Origin: Chitinophagaceae bacterium
GTDB lineage: Bacteria > Bacteroidota > Bacteroidia > Chitinophagales > Chitinophagaceae
Direction of reading: 5' to 3'
Assembly: GCA_028288585.1 (NCBI GenBank)
Contig: JAQBNL010000016.1
Coordinates: forward strand, 1 to 64,000
Length of the DNA stretch: 64,000 bases
Below the pieces are notes generated by a model, which saw only the letters and a program-made list of their open reading frames with translations, was not told the origin of the DNA and searched no databases. The position numbers were made by a program, and so were the translations under genes. Shown piece by piece: positions 26,834 to 36,210 of the stretch (position 1 is the first letter of the stretch; each line of letters begins with the position of its first letter).

Positions 26834-27772
26834 TTAAAAATCTGCTTCCCCGGCTCTTTTTAAAATATTTTTTTCTTCCTCAGTTAATAAATGATAGCCC
26901 TTCTGATTTATTTTATCAAGAATTTCATCAACTCTTTGCTGTGTTATGTTCGATCTTTTTATAAATGGTTTTTGTTTTCCTGTTTTATAAAAAACCTTTT
27001 CTTTAATTCTTCTTTGCACCTGCACTCCTTTTTTATCAGGGTTAAAAAGATTGATGAACCATTCATACACATCATTCATCCACAAACTCCAGTCGCTGCC
27101 CCTGCGCAAACTAAATACAAACATAAACCCTATAAATGCCCCGGCAAGATGTGAAATATTATAGGCAGCACTGGCACCTGATACGCCGGCAAAATCAATA
27201 ATAACATATAGCAGTGTAAGCACCCAGATGGGTATACCGCCATTCAGCATTTTAAAAAACCGATAGTCAGGGGCTATTGCTGTTGTAGCAACAGCAATAG
27301 CCATAGTGGCTGCATTAGAGCCATACAAGAATGAAAAATTTATGTTTGGTTTCAATTGAGGCAATAAATAGTTGGCAGCTATAAATGCAACAGCGCCGGC
27401 AATGCCTCCATAAATGTAAAGAGGAATTAATTTTCTATTGCCCGTAATGCCTTGTAAAATTGAACCGAAAGCCCATAGCCAAAGCATGCTGGTAATTATA
27501 GTTAATACACGTATATGAATGAACATATTGGTAAAAACTGTCCATGGCTTTTGGGCTATTGCCGAAAGTTTGGCTGGCATGATGAACCATGGCAATACAT
27601 TATTTTCAAAACTGCCGGGAGCTGCTTCTATGATGTAATAAATAACCTGGAGAAACCATACGGCAATAAAAAAAATGGCATTGATACTTATTAATATCAT
27701 TAATGCATTTCCATCAGCGCCTATGGAAATTTTGCGTTTTCGGTAACCGATATATCTTTCAGATTCACCCAT
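26834..27772 (-). CDS. Rhomboid family intramembrane serine protease (divergent motif)
   Basis: This 312-residue protein has about six membrane segments and a soluble C-terminal tail of roughly 75 residues ending EEEKNILKRAG. The catalytic serine region reads YGSNAATM (Ser152) instead of the usual GASG, and His208 lies in ISHLAGAFIG. The asparagine in the HxxxN segment is missing (IHIRVLTIITSM). The catalytic pair is present, but the oxyanion residues are altered, so activity is uncertain. It lies directly downstream of a canonical rhomboid with a gap of 64 bp. Confidence 0.83.
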   Translation of the reverse strand: MGESERYIGYRKRKISIGADGNALMILISINAIFFIAVWFLQVIYYIIEAAPGSFENNVLPWFIMPAKLSAIAQKPWTVFTNMFIHIRVLTIITSMLWLWAFGSILQGITGNRKLIPLYIYGGIAGAVAFIAANYLLPQLKPNINFSFLYGSNAATMAIAVATTAIAPDYRFFKMLNGGIPIWVLTLLYVIIDFAGVSGASAAYNISHLAGAFIGFMFVFSLRRGSDWSLWMNDVYEWFINLFNPDKKGVQVQRRIKEKVFYKTGKQKPFIKRSNITQQRVDEILDKINQKGYHLLTEEEKNILKRAGEADF

Positions 27773-27836
27773 AATATTCCAGATGGCTATAAAGTTACAT
27801 CAATCTGCCGCCTCTATGCTTACGGAAAGTTAAGTT

Positions 27837-28448
27837 TTAGTAAAATGTTTTTTTGTTTGTTTTGCCCCATATAATCACCAAAATAAAACCCATCACCATG
27901 CCGCCGAGATGAGCAAAGTGGGCAATATTATCAGCTGCGCCAGGATGCAGGCCGCCAAACAAATCGATGGCTGCATATATTGCCACCATATATTTTGCTT
28001 TAATTGGAAATGGAAACGGAAGAATATAAAATTGCGTATTGGGAAATAAATAAGCAAATGCTGCAAGCAAACCCATAATAGCGCCTGAAGCTCCAATAGC
28101 GGCAGTGCCAACCATCATTTGCGCTACAGCCGCTCCTAAGCCACATGCAAGGTAAAAGATCAAAAATCTTTTAGGACCCCAAACCCTTTCCAGCACACTA
28201 CCAAACATCCACAAAGCATACATATTAAAAAGTATGTGAAAAAAATTTGAAGGATCATGTGCAAACATGTGGGTCACTAACTGGTAGGGTTTAAAAAGCC
28301 CGCTATCATAAGGATATAATGCCAGGTAATTGGTTAATCCCATGGTTTTATCCAAAACCATTTGTGCTACATATACCAAAGCATTTATAATAATAAGATT
28401 TAAAACAACAGGGGTTGTCCGCTGCATTGAATTTCCGTATTGGGCCAT
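27837..28448 (-). CDS. Rhomboid family intramembrane serine protease
   Basis: This canonical rhomboid has six membrane segments, HILFNMYALW (His71, Asn75), IGASGAIMGL (Ser121) and FAHLGGMVMGF (His180). It cleaves membrane proteins within the bilayer. I chose the ATG at 28448 (203 residues, MAQYGNSMQ); an in-frame ATG at 28472 would add eight residues and almost touch the rlmD stop at 28474. It is followed by a divergent paralogue, suggesting an old duplication. Confidence 0.9.
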   Translation of the reverse strand: MAQYGNSMQRTTPVVLNLIIINALVYVAQMVLDKTMGLTNYLALYPYDSGLFKPYQLVTHMFAHDPSNFFHILFNMYALWMFGSVLERVWGPKRFLIFYLACGLGAAVAQMMVGTAAIGASGAIMGLLAAFAYLFPNTQFYILPFPFPIKAKYMVAIYAAIDLFGGLHPGAADNIAHFAHLGGMVMGFILVIIWGKTNKKTFY

Positions 28449-28473
28449 CGATTCGTTTTTATTTATATGCAAT

Positions 28474-29877
28474 TTACTGTTTCAATTCCAATAGCACCAC
28501 GCACTCAATATGATGCGTATGGGGGAACATATCCAACGGCTGAATTTTAACAACGTTATATCTCTCGCTCAAAAGATTTATATCTCTTGCCTGCGTGGCA
28601 ACATTACAGCTTACATATACAATTTTAGGCGCTGCGATCTCCAGCAATTTTATAATCAATTTTTCGTGCATGCCTGCTCTTGGAGGATCAGTAATGATCA
28701 CGCCAGGTTTTCCATGTTCGGCAAAAAAGGCTTCATTACAAATTTGGATAACATCCCCTGCAAAGAAATGCGCATGTTCAATATCGTTTAATAAAGCATT
28801 TTCCTTTGCATCCTTAATTGATTCTTCAATTACATCTACCCCAATTATTTTTTTTGCCTGTTTGCTTAAAAATATTCCGATACTGCCCGTGCCGCAATAA
28901 AGGTCATATACAATTTCATTACCGGTAAGTGCGGCAAAACTGTTGGCAATCCCATATAAATTTTCGGCCTGCCTGGTATTGGTTTGAAAAAATGATTTGG
29001 GGGATATTTTAAATTTAAATTCGCCAAGTGTTTCTGTTATGTATCCCTTCCCAAAATATACCTGCGGATCAAGATCGTAAATACTGTCATTCCATTTTTG
29101 ATTGATAGTGTAAAGCAATGTAGTAATGGATGGAATTTTTTCTAACAGGTAATCCAACAGTTTTTTAATCTCTGTTGTGTCATCATGGCCAAAAACAAAA
29201 TTTACCATTATCTCCCCCATAGTGCAATAACGAAGAATAATGTTTCTTAAAAACCCTGTATGCTCTTTTATATTATAATAAGAAAGATTGTTTTCAACTG
29301 CATACGCACGTACAGTATTGCGGATAAGATTATTTATATCATCCATCAGCCAGCATTCTTTGATATCAATTATTTTATCAAAAATGCCGGGAGCATGATA
29401 GCCCAGCGCATTCTCCTGCGGGATTTTTTCAGCCTTATTAATTTCTTCGCTGGTAAGATACCGCCTGTTACTAAATGTAAATTCCAATTTATTACGATAG
29501 TGAACTGTATTGCCAGAGCCGATGACAGGTAAGATTTCCGGTAACTCAACCTTGCCAATTCTTTTTAAAACCTGTTCTGCTTCCTGTTGTTTGTATTGAA
29601 GTTGCTTTTCATAAGGAAGCATCTGCCATTTGCACCCGCCGCAAACGCCAAAGTGTATACAAAACGGCTCCGCTCTTTCTTTTGAATATTCTGAAAAACT
29701 TATCGCCTTTCCTTCTGCCCAGTCTTTTTTATTTTTTGTTATAAAGATATCGGCCACATCCCCCGGCACAGCGCCTTCAACAAATATCACTTTCCCTTCA
29801 ATTCTGCCAAGTGATTTGCCTTCCGAGGCATAATCAGTTATGGACAGGTCTTTAACAACAAATTTTTTCTTTCTCAT
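28474..29877 (-). CDS. rlmD: RumA/RlmD-type RNA (uracil-5-)-methyltransferase
   Basis: This 467-residue protein has an N-terminal TRAM domain (about 1-60). Iron-sulfur cysteines lie in CIHFGVCGGC (Cys73, Cys79, Cys82) with a fourth in IKECWL. The SAM-binding segment is VYDLYCGTGSIGIFLS, and DPPRAGMHEKL precedes the nucleophile in VSCNVATQARD. Members make m5U in 23S rRNA, or m5U54 in tRNA. I cannot separate RlmD, RlmC and TrmA-like function by eye, so the symbol is provisional. It leads the run to the rhomboid genes. Confidence 0.88.
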   Translation of the reverse strand: MRKKKFVVKDLSITDYASEGKSLGRIEGKVIFVEGAVPGDVADIFITKNKKDWAEGKAISFSEYSKERAEPFCIHFGVCGGCKWQMLPYEKQLQYKQQEAEQVLKRIGKVELPEILPVIGSGNTVHYRNKLEFTFSNRRYLTSEEINKAEKIPQENALGYHAPGIFDKIIDIKECWLMDDINNLIRNTVRAYAVENNLSYYNIKEHTGFLRNIILRYCTMGEIMVNFVFGHDDTTEIKKLLDYLLEKIPSITTLLYTINQKWNDSIYDLDPQVYFGKGYITETLGEFKFKISPKSFFQTNTRQAENLYGIANSFAALTGNEIVYDLYCGTGSIGIFLSKQAKKIIGVDVIEESIKDAKENALLNDIEHAHFFAGDVIQICNEAFFAEHGKPGVIITDPPRAGMHEKLIIKLLEIAAPKIVYVSCNVATQARDINLLSERYNVVKIQPLDMFPHTHHIECVVLLELKQ

Positions 29878-29920
29878 CGCGGTAAAAATACTTTATAACC
29901 TATTAAATACGTTATTGAGA

Positions 29921-30004
29921 TTGCCACAAAGTCTCTAAGACTTAAAGAGGCTCAAAGAATTAATTCAACTTAGTGTTTCTCCTGTCTTTGTGCCTTAGTG
30001 GCAA
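29921..30004. repeat. Dispersed-type palindromic element between divergent genes
   Basis: TTGCCAC at 29921 and GTGGCAA ending at 30004 are the outer arms. Inside, CACAAAG, CTAAGAC and TTAAAGA words on the left mirror CTTTGTGCCTTAG on the right, with about 8-bp spacing of the AAAG cores. It sits in the gap between rlmD and the thioredoxin-like gene. Confidence 0.6.
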
Positions 30005-30063
30005 ACATTATTGATAAAATGTTAAGGATTTTAAATGAAGTACACTCTTTGGATTCGTTTAGA

Positions 30064-30071
30064 TATTTTTG
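30064..30071 (+). promoter_or_regulatory. -7 promoter box for the thioredoxin-like gene
   Basis: TATTTTTG fits TAnnTTTG and lies 18 bases before the ATG at 30090. Its last bases form the alternative TTG start at 30069, so that longer reading is unlikely. Confidence 0.55.
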
Positions 30072-30089
30072 TCACCATTATTTATATTG

Positions 30090-31517
30090 ATGAAGAAATT
30101 TTTTAGTTCTCTTATTTTATTTCTTGTTGCCTGCACAGCAAAAAGCCAATACCAGGTAACGCTGCAAACACCCAATTATAAAAGCGGGCTCGCCTATCTT
30201 ACTTATTATTATGGAAAGAACAGGAATATAGAAGATTCTGCTGTTGTAAATAATAAAGGCATTGCTGTCTTTAAAAAGAATGCAAAATTATTGCCCGGCA
30301 TTTATTCAGTTATTTTCCCCGGCAAAACAAACTTTGTTGATTTTTTTGTGGACAAAGAACAGGTTATTTCCATCAAAGCCGATACTGCTGACTTGCTTAA
30401 TAAAACAATAGTAACGGGCTCAAAAGAAAACTCCCTCTTTCAGCAATATCAAAAATTTATATCTACAAAGAGCAGGCAACTGCGGGCAGAGCAGCAGGCG
30501 TATACCAGCAGCAAAACAAAAGATGATTCTGTTTTACATGAAAATAATTACCAGAAGTTTAATAAAGAACTTAATCAATACAGGGAGAATATCATAAAGC
30601 AATACCCGCAATCTATGCTGGCTGGTTTATTTAAAAGCATGAAGGAACCGGGCTTTGCAATTGTGCATCCTGTAACAAAAGAGGATTCAATAGCTAACTA
30701 CAACTTTTATAAAAAACATTATTGGGATGGAATTAATTTTGCAGATAACAGGGTGATACGCACTCCATTCTTTTTACCAAAAGTTGAAAGATATTTCAGG
30801 GACATTTTAGTTCCCTCCGCCGATACGATAATTAAAGAAGCTGATTATTTATTACTGCTGGCACGTCCCAATTCAGAGATGTATAAATTTTTATTGAACT
30901 GGCTTACGGATGAATATATGTATCCAAAATACATGGGGCAGGATGCAGTGTTTGTTCACCTGTTTGAAAAATATCATTCAAAAGGTGTTTCAAACTGGCT
31001 CAATGAAAAGCAATTAACCGCCATTTCTAACAGGGCATATATGGTTATGTCAAATTTAATTGGCGAGCAGGCCGCAGACCTCGATATGGTAGACAGCACA
31101 GGAAAACCTTATCCACTATATAAGGTAAATGCAGCCTATACAGTTGTTGTTTTTTGGGACCCGACCTGTGGCCATTGCCGTGAGGAAGTTCCGAGACTTG
31201 ATTCCCTATATCATGCAAAGTGGAAGCAACAGGGAGTTAGGATATATGGTGTGCTCAGTGAGAATGAAAAAACAAAATGGGTTGAATTCATCAAAGAAAA
31301 TAATTTAAAAGACTGGATACACGTTTACCAGGCAGAAGAAACAAAAAAAGCCATTGCTGATGCCAAACTCCCCGGCTATAAGCAACTATATGATATTACC
31401 CAAACGCCTACCCTATATTTGCTGGATAAAGAAAAGCGGATAATAGCAAAGAAGCTAACCCTGCAGCAAATGGATGATGTGTTGCAAACCAAACTAAAAA
31501 ATAAACCTGCTAATTAA
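30090..31517 (+). CDS. Exported thioredoxin-like protein (DUF4369/DUF5106 type)
   Basis: From the ATG at 30090 this 475-residue protein has a signal peptide (KKFFSSLILFLVACTAKSQ). A beta-rich N-terminal region typical of DUF4369, a helical middle region and a C-terminal TlpA-like thioredoxin domain with WDPTCGHCREE (CxxC) follow. It probably reduces or swaps disulfides of envelope proteins. It lies 12 bp upstream of a parvulin-type isomerase, so the two form an envelope-folding operon. The TTG start at 30069 is rejected because it overlaps the promoter box. Confidence 0.87.
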   Translation: MKKFFSSLILFLVACTAKSQYQVTLQTPNYKSGLAYLTYYYGKNRNIEDSAVVNNKGIAVFKKNAKLLPGIYSVIFPGKTNFVDFFVDKEQVISIKADTADLLNKTIVTGSKENSLFQQYQKFISTKSRQLRAEQQAYTSSKTKDDSVLHENNYQKFNKELNQYRENIIKQYPQSMLAGLFKSMKEPGFAIVHPVTKEDSIANYNFYKKHYWDGINFADNRVIRTPFFLPKVERYFRDILVPSADTIIKEADYLLLLARPNSEMYKFLLNWLTDEYMYPKYMGQDAVFVHLFEKYHSKGVSNWLNEKQLTAISNRAYMVMSNLIGEQAADLDMVDSTGKPYPLYKVNAAYTVVVFWDPTCGHCREEVPRLDSLYHAKWKQQGVRIYGVLSENEKTKWVEFIKENNLKDWIHVYQAEETKKAIADAKLPGYKQLYDITQTPTLYLLDKEKRIIAKKLTLQQMDDVLQTKLKNKPAN

Positions 31518-31529
31518 TTTTATTTATTA

Positions 31530-33383
31530 ATGAAAAAGCTTTTTTTATTTTTCATTCTTGCCTGCCTTACCTCCGGCATTTTTTCCCAAGCATTATTTAC
31601 TTACGGAAATAATGTAGTTACCAAAGATGAATTTTTAAGAGCTTATAATAAGAACAAAACGGCTGTTACCGATAAGGCAATGGCCTTGCGTGAATACCTT
31701 GACCTTTATATCAAATTCAAGCTGAAAGTAAAAGCCGCAAAAGATATGCGGATAGATACACTGGCATCAATGGCTAATGATCTTCAAAATTTTCGTACGC
31801 AAATTGAAGAGAGTTATCTCAATGATGAAAGCCGGGTAAACGCCTTAACACAGGAGGCTCTTGAACGCAGCCAGAAAGATATACATGTTGCTTATTTATT
31901 TTTTCCCTTGCAGGATTTCAAGGATTCAATTTCTGTGGAACAACATTATAAATTATCAAAACCATCCTGGACAGACATCGGGTATATTACCACGTTTTCT
32001 CTGCCTTATGATTTTGAAAATATTGTATACTTATTAAAACCCGGAGAAGAGAGTCGCCCATACCGGACTAAAACCGGCTACTATATTTTTAAAAATATTG
32101 AGGAAAGAAAAGCGGTTGGTAAAATAAAGGCAGCGCAAATTTTAATTGCGCTTCCTGAAGGCGCAAAGGAAGAAGATAAAATCAGCGCCAAAAAAATTGT
32201 TGACTCTGTTTATAAAGCATTGCTTGCCGGGGCTGACTTTAGTGAAACAGCAAAAAGTATCAGCAATGATAAGATGACTTATATGTCTGGCGGGTTAATG
32301 CCGGAGTTTGGTGTGGGAAAATATGACCCGGCCTTTGAAAATAAAGTGTTTGCCTTACTTAAAGATGGTGATATAACTGAGCCTATTCAAACCCAATTTG
32401 GATATCATATTGTAAAAAGATTATTAAGAACAGAAATTCCGCTGGATAAGAATAATGAAAGTTATCTATACACAGTAAAGCAACAGGTTCTACAGGACAG
32501 CAGGATTAAATCTGCAAAAGAAAAATTTTTAAGCGATGTTTTAAAGAAATTAAATTATAAAAAAAATACAGGAGTTAAAGAAAATGATCTATGGAAATTA
32601 ACTGACAGCTTTGTGGTGGCCAATAAAAAAATAATCGTTCCTAACCTGAATGCCAATACTGTTTTGTTCTCACTTAATAATCAAAATATAAAAGTCAGTG
32701 AGTGGCTTGCTTTTATAAAAGATTATAAAGCTACGAGTTCAAATTATGGAGAATCGGATAGTGCGTTAATGAATAAATTTATTTCCAAAATTGCGCTGGA
32801 AAATTATAAAAAAAGATTGCCGGATTTTAATCCCGGATTTGCATACCAGCTACAGGAATTTAAAGATGGTAATATGTTGTTTGAGGTAATGGAGAGAAAT
32901 GTATGGAATAAGGCTTCCAACGATAGTACAGGACTTAAAATGTATTACGACCAGCACAAAACAAAATATACATGGAATGAAAGCGCTGATGCAGTTTTAA
33001 TTTCCTGCTCCAATGAAAAAACGGCAACTGATGTTGCCGGGCAAATTAAAAAAGGTAGAAGCTGGAAGCAGGTAGCAGAAGAAAATCTATCGCAGATACA
33101 AACAGACTCCGGCAGGTATGAGCTTATCCAGATACCTGCAAAGCCAAATACAAAATTTATTGAGGGAATGATTACAGAACCTTTGGTGAATGAAAATGAC
33201 GGCACCGCAACCTTTGTAAAAATCTTAAAAATATATCCTGCTAACCAGCAACGGAATTTTGAAGAAGCCCGTGGATTAGTGATCAATGATTATCAAAATT
33301 ATCTTGAAGAAAAATGGATAGAGCAACTGAAAAAGAAATATCCTGTTAAGGTTAATGAAAAAGTCTTCCAGTCGTTGCTGTAA
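31530..33383 (+). CDS. Peptidyl-prolyl cis-trans isomerase, PpiC/SurA-like
   Basis: This 617-residue exported protein (signal about 1-19) has a SurA-like N-terminal helical region. A first degenerate parvulin-like segment (about 118-192) is followed by an intact parvulin domain (about 200-300) with AAQILIALPEG, SGGLMPEFGVGKYDPAFENKVFAL and QTQFGYHIVK. A long C-terminal region follows. It should act as a periplasmic chaperone for outer-membrane proteins, and a barrel protein gene lies just downstream. It follows the thioredoxin-like gene after 12 bp. Confidence 0.9.
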   Translation: MKKLFLFFILACLTSGIFSQALFTYGNNVVTKDEFLRAYNKNKTAVTDKAMALREYLDLYIKFKLKVKAAKDMRIDTLASMANDLQNFRTQIEESYLNDESRVNALTQEALERSQKDIHVAYLFFPLQDFKDSISVEQHYKLSKPSWTDIGYITTFSLPYDFENIVYLLKPGEESRPYRTKTGYYIFKNIEERKAVGKIKAAQILIALPEGAKEEDKISAKKIVDSVYKALLAGADFSETAKSISNDKMTYMSGGLMPEFGVGKYDPAFENKVFALLKDGDITEPIQTQFGYHIVKRLLRTEIPLDKNNESYLYTVKQQVLQDSRIKSAKEKFLSDVLKKLNYKKNTGVKENDLWKLTDSFVVANKKIIVPNLNANTVLFSLNNQNIKVSEWLAFIKDYKATSSNYGESDSALMNKFISKIALENYKKRLPDFNPGFAYQLQEFKDGNMLFEVMERNVWNKASNDSTGLKMYYDQHKTKYTWNESADAVLISCSNEKTATDVAGQIKKGRSWKQVAEENLSQIQTDSGRYELIQIPAKPNTKFIEGMITEPLVNENDGTATFVKILKIYPANQQRNFEEARGLVINDYQNYLEEKWIEQLKKKYPVKVNEKVFQSLL

Positions 33384-33448
33384 TTTTAATATCTCTCACA
33401 AAAAGATCATCTAATATTTCCACGTTATTTTTTTTATTGTATACCTGT

Positions 33449-33464
33449 TGGCAAAGTTTTTGCC
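33449..33464 (+). promoter_or_regulatory. Sigma-54-type -24/-12 promoter
   Basis: TGGCA starting at 33449 and TTGC at 33460-33463 keep the exact GG-to-GC spacing of sigma-54 promoters. The predicted transcript start is about 12 bases further, leaving a leader of roughly 48 bases before the barrel-protein ATG at 33523. The TTGGCAAAGTTTTTGCC sequence is also a small hairpin, so the match could be chance. Confidence 0.55.
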
Positions 33465-33522
33465 TTACTGAGGAAAATTAATTATACCCTCATTATTAAT
33501 CAAGAAAACTAAACCTAAAACA

Positions 33523-34218
33523 ATGAAAAAACTACTAGTGACGGCATTTGCTTTTGCAATGCTTACAAATGCCAAAGCCCAGTTGTATTTACAGGGAGGC
33601 GTTAACCTTGCCAACATTACTAAAACCACCAGCGGGCAAACGGAAGACAATAATATGCTTACCACTTTCAATGTTGGTATATTAAATCGTTGGGGTCTGT
33701 CAAAAGTTGTTGACCTTGAAAGTGGTGTTCTGTTCACAGGGAGAGGCTCAAAGGCAGAAACATATTATACCAGTGGCAACACAACGGATAACTATGTAAA
33801 AACTAAATTCAATCCTTACTACATCGAGGTGCCATTGAACATAGTTGTAAGAGTTCCGCTTCAAAAAACATATGGCCTTTTCTTCCATGCCGGGCCGTAT
33901 GCAGCAATAGGGGTTGCGGGCAAATCAACCACAGATCAAAAACTTATTGGCATAACCAGTCATTCTGAAAATGATATCCAGTACGCCAATGATGATCCTT
34001 TTACCTCAAGACAGGAAGATGCTTCTTACTATAAATTAAAGCGATTTGATTTCGGCTTAAATGTTGGCGGCGGATTTGATCTTGGCAAGTTGTTGCTTAA
34101 GGTTAACTATGGCTATGGCTTAACAAAAATTAATTCTACTGAAAGCAATAACGCATCAGACGATAAAAATAAATACCGCACACTGAGTTTTTCTGTTGGC
34201 GTCCCTATCGGAAAATAA
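33523..34218 (+). CDS. Outer-membrane beta-barrel protein (PorT-like)
   Basis: This 231-residue protein has a signal peptide (1-19, ending KAQ). Alternating hydrophobic strands (LYLQGGVNLANI, VDLESGVLFTGRG, YIEVPLNIVVRV, FFHAGPYAAIGVAG) and a final aromatic-poor strand follow. This is the pattern of the small outer-membrane barrel family (OMP_b-brl_2/PorT-like). Function is unknown. It has its own probable sigma-54 promoter and a rho-independent terminator, so it is monocistronic. Confidence 0.82.
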   Translation: MKKLLVTAFAFAMLTNAKAQLYLQGGVNLANITKTTSGQTEDNNMLTTFNVGILNRWGLSKVVDLESGVLFTGRGSKAETYYTSGNTTDNYVKTKFNPYYIEVPLNIVVRVPLQKTYGLFFHAGPYAAIGVAGKSTTDQKLIGITSHSENDIQYANDDPFTSRQEDASYYKLKRFDFGLNVGGGFDLGKLLLKVNYGYGLTKINSTESNNASDDKNKYRTLSFSVGVPIGK

Positions 34219-34256
34219 TTTAATTAGATATTATTCAAAATTCCGAAAGTGATTTA

Positions 34257-34287
34257 GCTCCGTCCTTTAGGGCGGAGTATTTTTTTA
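34257..34287. terminator. Rho-independent terminator after the barrel gene
   Basis: CTCCGTCC (34258-34265), loop TTTA and GGGCGGAG (34270-34277) form an 8-bp stem with one G-T pair, followed by TATTTTTTT. It lies between convergent genes and its T-tract touches the metF stop. Confidence 0.88.
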
Positions 34288-35238
34288 TACAATCTGTCTT
34301 ACAGCATTAACTATTACGTGGGGTTTGCCAAGTGTATAATAATGAAGAACAGGTACGCCGGATTTTTTTAATTCTTTTGATTGCATTAACAGCCATTCGG
34401 TACCAACAATCTCCACATCAGCATCCGTTTTGCATTTTAAAATTTCATTGCTAAGCTCAGTCGGAATATCAACATGAAATGTTCTTGGCAAAACTGATAA
34501 TTGCTTTTTTGAAGTAATGGGTTTTAAGCCCGGGATGATGGGAACATCAATTCCCGTTTCCTTACATGCCTTTACAAACTCAAAATATTTTTTATTATCA
34601 AAGAACATTTGAGTAGTAACATAACAGGCTCCGGCATCAACCTTTGCTTTTAAATAATTAAGGTCGGTTTGCAGGTTTGGCGCTTCAAAATGTTTTTCAG
34701 GATAGCCTGCCACCCCAATACAGAACTGGGTTTTAGAGCCATCTCTTATATCTTCTTCTAAATAAATTCCATTATTAAGATCAACCACCTGTTTTAAAAG
34801 ATCGCTGGCATAACGATGGCCGTTTATTTCCGGCTCAAACAATGTTTCATTTTTCGCTGCATCGCCTCTAAGCACCAAAACATTATCTATCCCTAAAAAT
34901 GCCAGATCAATTAAAGCGCTTTCTGTTTCCTGTTTACTAAACCCTCCGCATATTAAATGCGGCACAGCATCTACTTTATAATGATTCATTATAGCAGCGC
35001 AAATTCCAACAGTACCAGGCCTTTTCCTTACTTCTACTTTATCAAATGTACCATCAGCCTTTTTTTTAAAAACCTGCTCGCTGCGGTGATAGGTTACATT
35101 TATAAATGCGGGTTTAAATTCCATAAGCGGATCAAGATGATCGTAAATGGAATTAATTGTTTTACCCTTAAGAGGCGGTAAAATTTCAAAAGATATAACT
35201 GTATCCTTTCTCTCTTTTATGTGATCGGTAACTTTCAT
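34285..35238 (-). CDS. metF: 5,10-Methylenetetrahydrofolate reductase
   Basis: This 317-residue TIM-barrel flavoprotein has the family blocks SFEILPPLKG (with the catalytic Glu), HLICGGFSKQETESAL, LVLRGDAAK, CIGVAGYPEKH and QMFFDNKKYFEFV. It reduces methylene-THF to methyl-THF for methionine synthesis. Length is typical of bacterial MetF. It is monocistronic and ends at the shared terminator. No riboswitch is visible in the 111-bp upstream gap. Confidence 0.94.
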   Translation of the reverse strand: MKVTDHIKERKDTVISFEILPPLKGKTINSIYDHLDPLMEFKPAFINVTYHRSEQVFKKKADGTFDKVEVRKRPGTVGICAAIMNHYKVDAVPHLICGGFSKQETESALIDLAFLGIDNVLVLRGDAAKNETLFEPEINGHRYASDLLKQVVDLNNGIYLEEDIRDGSKTQFCIGVAGYPEKHFEAPNLQTDLNYLKAKVDAGACYVTTQMFFDNKKYFEFVKACKETGIDVPIIPGLKPITSKKQLSVLPRTFHVDIPTELSNEILKCKTDADVEIVGTEWLLMQSKELKKSGVPVLHYYTLGKPHVIVNAVRQIV

Positions 35239-35325
35239 GCTTGTTTACAAAATAGTTTGCAAACATACTCAAGTGCAGGTAAAACGCAAACTTGTTAAAC
35301 TAAACTTTATAAGGGCTACTTATAT

Positions 35326-35333
35326 TATTTTTG
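35326..35333 (+). promoter_or_regulatory. -7 promoter box for lptB
   Basis: TATTTTTG fits TAnnTTTG and ends 16 bases before the TTG start at 35350. Confidence 0.5.
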
Positions 35334-35349
35334 TTGAAATACAGTTGTT

Positions 35350-36099
35350 TTGGACCAAACCATTTACGCAAAGGATATTGTAAAACATTACGGAAAACGT
35401 GCCGTTGTAAATCATGTTTCTTTTCATGTTAAACAGGGAGAAATTGTTGGCTTGCTTGGCCCCAATGGCGCAGGTAAAACCACAAGCTTTTACCAGGTAG
35501 TTGGTTTGATAAGACCTGATGAAGGTGATATTTTTTTAAATGAGCTTAATATCACTAAACTTCCCATGTACAAAAGGGCAAAAATGGGTATTGGCTATTT
35601 ACCCCAGGAGGCAAGTGTTTTTAGAAAGCTTAGTGTTGAAGATAATATTGCAGCCGTTCTGGAAATGAGCAAATACAGTAAAAAGCAACAAAAAGAAAAA
35701 TTAGAATCACTGATAGATGAATTAAGATTAAGCCACGTTCGTAAAAGTAATGGTGATGTGCTTAGTGGTGGCGAAAGAAGAAGAACAGAAATAGCAAGAG
35801 CGCTGGCTGTAGACCCTAAATTTATTTTACTGGATGAACCATTTGCAGGTATAGATCCTATTGCCGTAGAAGATATTCAATCCATAGTAAATAAATTAAA
35901 ATACAAGAATATCGGTATCCTTATCACCGACCACAACGTAAACGAAACCTTATCTATTTGCGACAGGGCCTATCTTTTAATAGAAGGAAAAATTTTTAAA
36001 CATGGCACTGCCGAAGAGCTTGCAGATGATGAACACGTAAGAAGATTATACCTCGGGAGAAATTTTGAATTAAAGCGGAAAGATTTTTTACAGGCGTAG
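35350..36099 (+). CDS. lptB: LPS export ABC transporter ATP-binding protein
   Basis: This 249-residue ABC ATPase has Walker [10 protein letters not shown] (37-45), the LptB-type Q-loop [18 protein letters not shown], signature [15 protein letters not shown] (138-152), Walker [14 protein letters not shown] with Glu163, and switch DHN. It powers LPS extraction from the inner membrane with LptFG. The start is a TTG at 35350; no ATG precedes Walker A, so this is the best choice. A GH3 enzyme and FabG follow on the same strand. Confidence 0.93.
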   Translation: MDQTIYAKDIVKHYGKRAVVNHVSFHVKQGEIVGLLGPNGAGKTTSFYQVVGLIRPDEGDIFLNELNITKLPMYKRAKMGIGYLPQEASVFRKLSVEDNIAAVLEMSKYSKKQQKEKLESLIDELRLSHVRKSNGDVLSGGERRRTEIARALAVDPKFILLDEPFAGIDPIAVEDIQSIVNKLKYKNIGILITDHNVNETLSICDRAYLLIEGKIFKHGTAEELADDEHVRRLYLGRNFELKRKDFLQA

Positions 36100-36108
36100 G
36101 TGGCAATG

Positions 36109-36187
36109 GTCAACGTGAATGCTCATTAAAACTAAAACATCTGTCCTTTTATATTTTTATTTCACGATTGACGTTTCACGATTGACG
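36109..36187. repeat. Direct and inverted short repeats between lptB and GH3
   Basis: TTTCACGATTGACG occurs twice in tandem (36160-36173 and 36174-36187), four 7-base units in the order TTTCACG, ATTGACG, TTTCACG, ATTGACG. A diverged inverted copy, GTCAACGTGAA, lies at 36109-36119. Together they can form a stem in the 111-bp gap. Confidence 0.75.
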
Positions 36188-36210
36188 AAATATATCTATT
36201 TTGCTTATAT

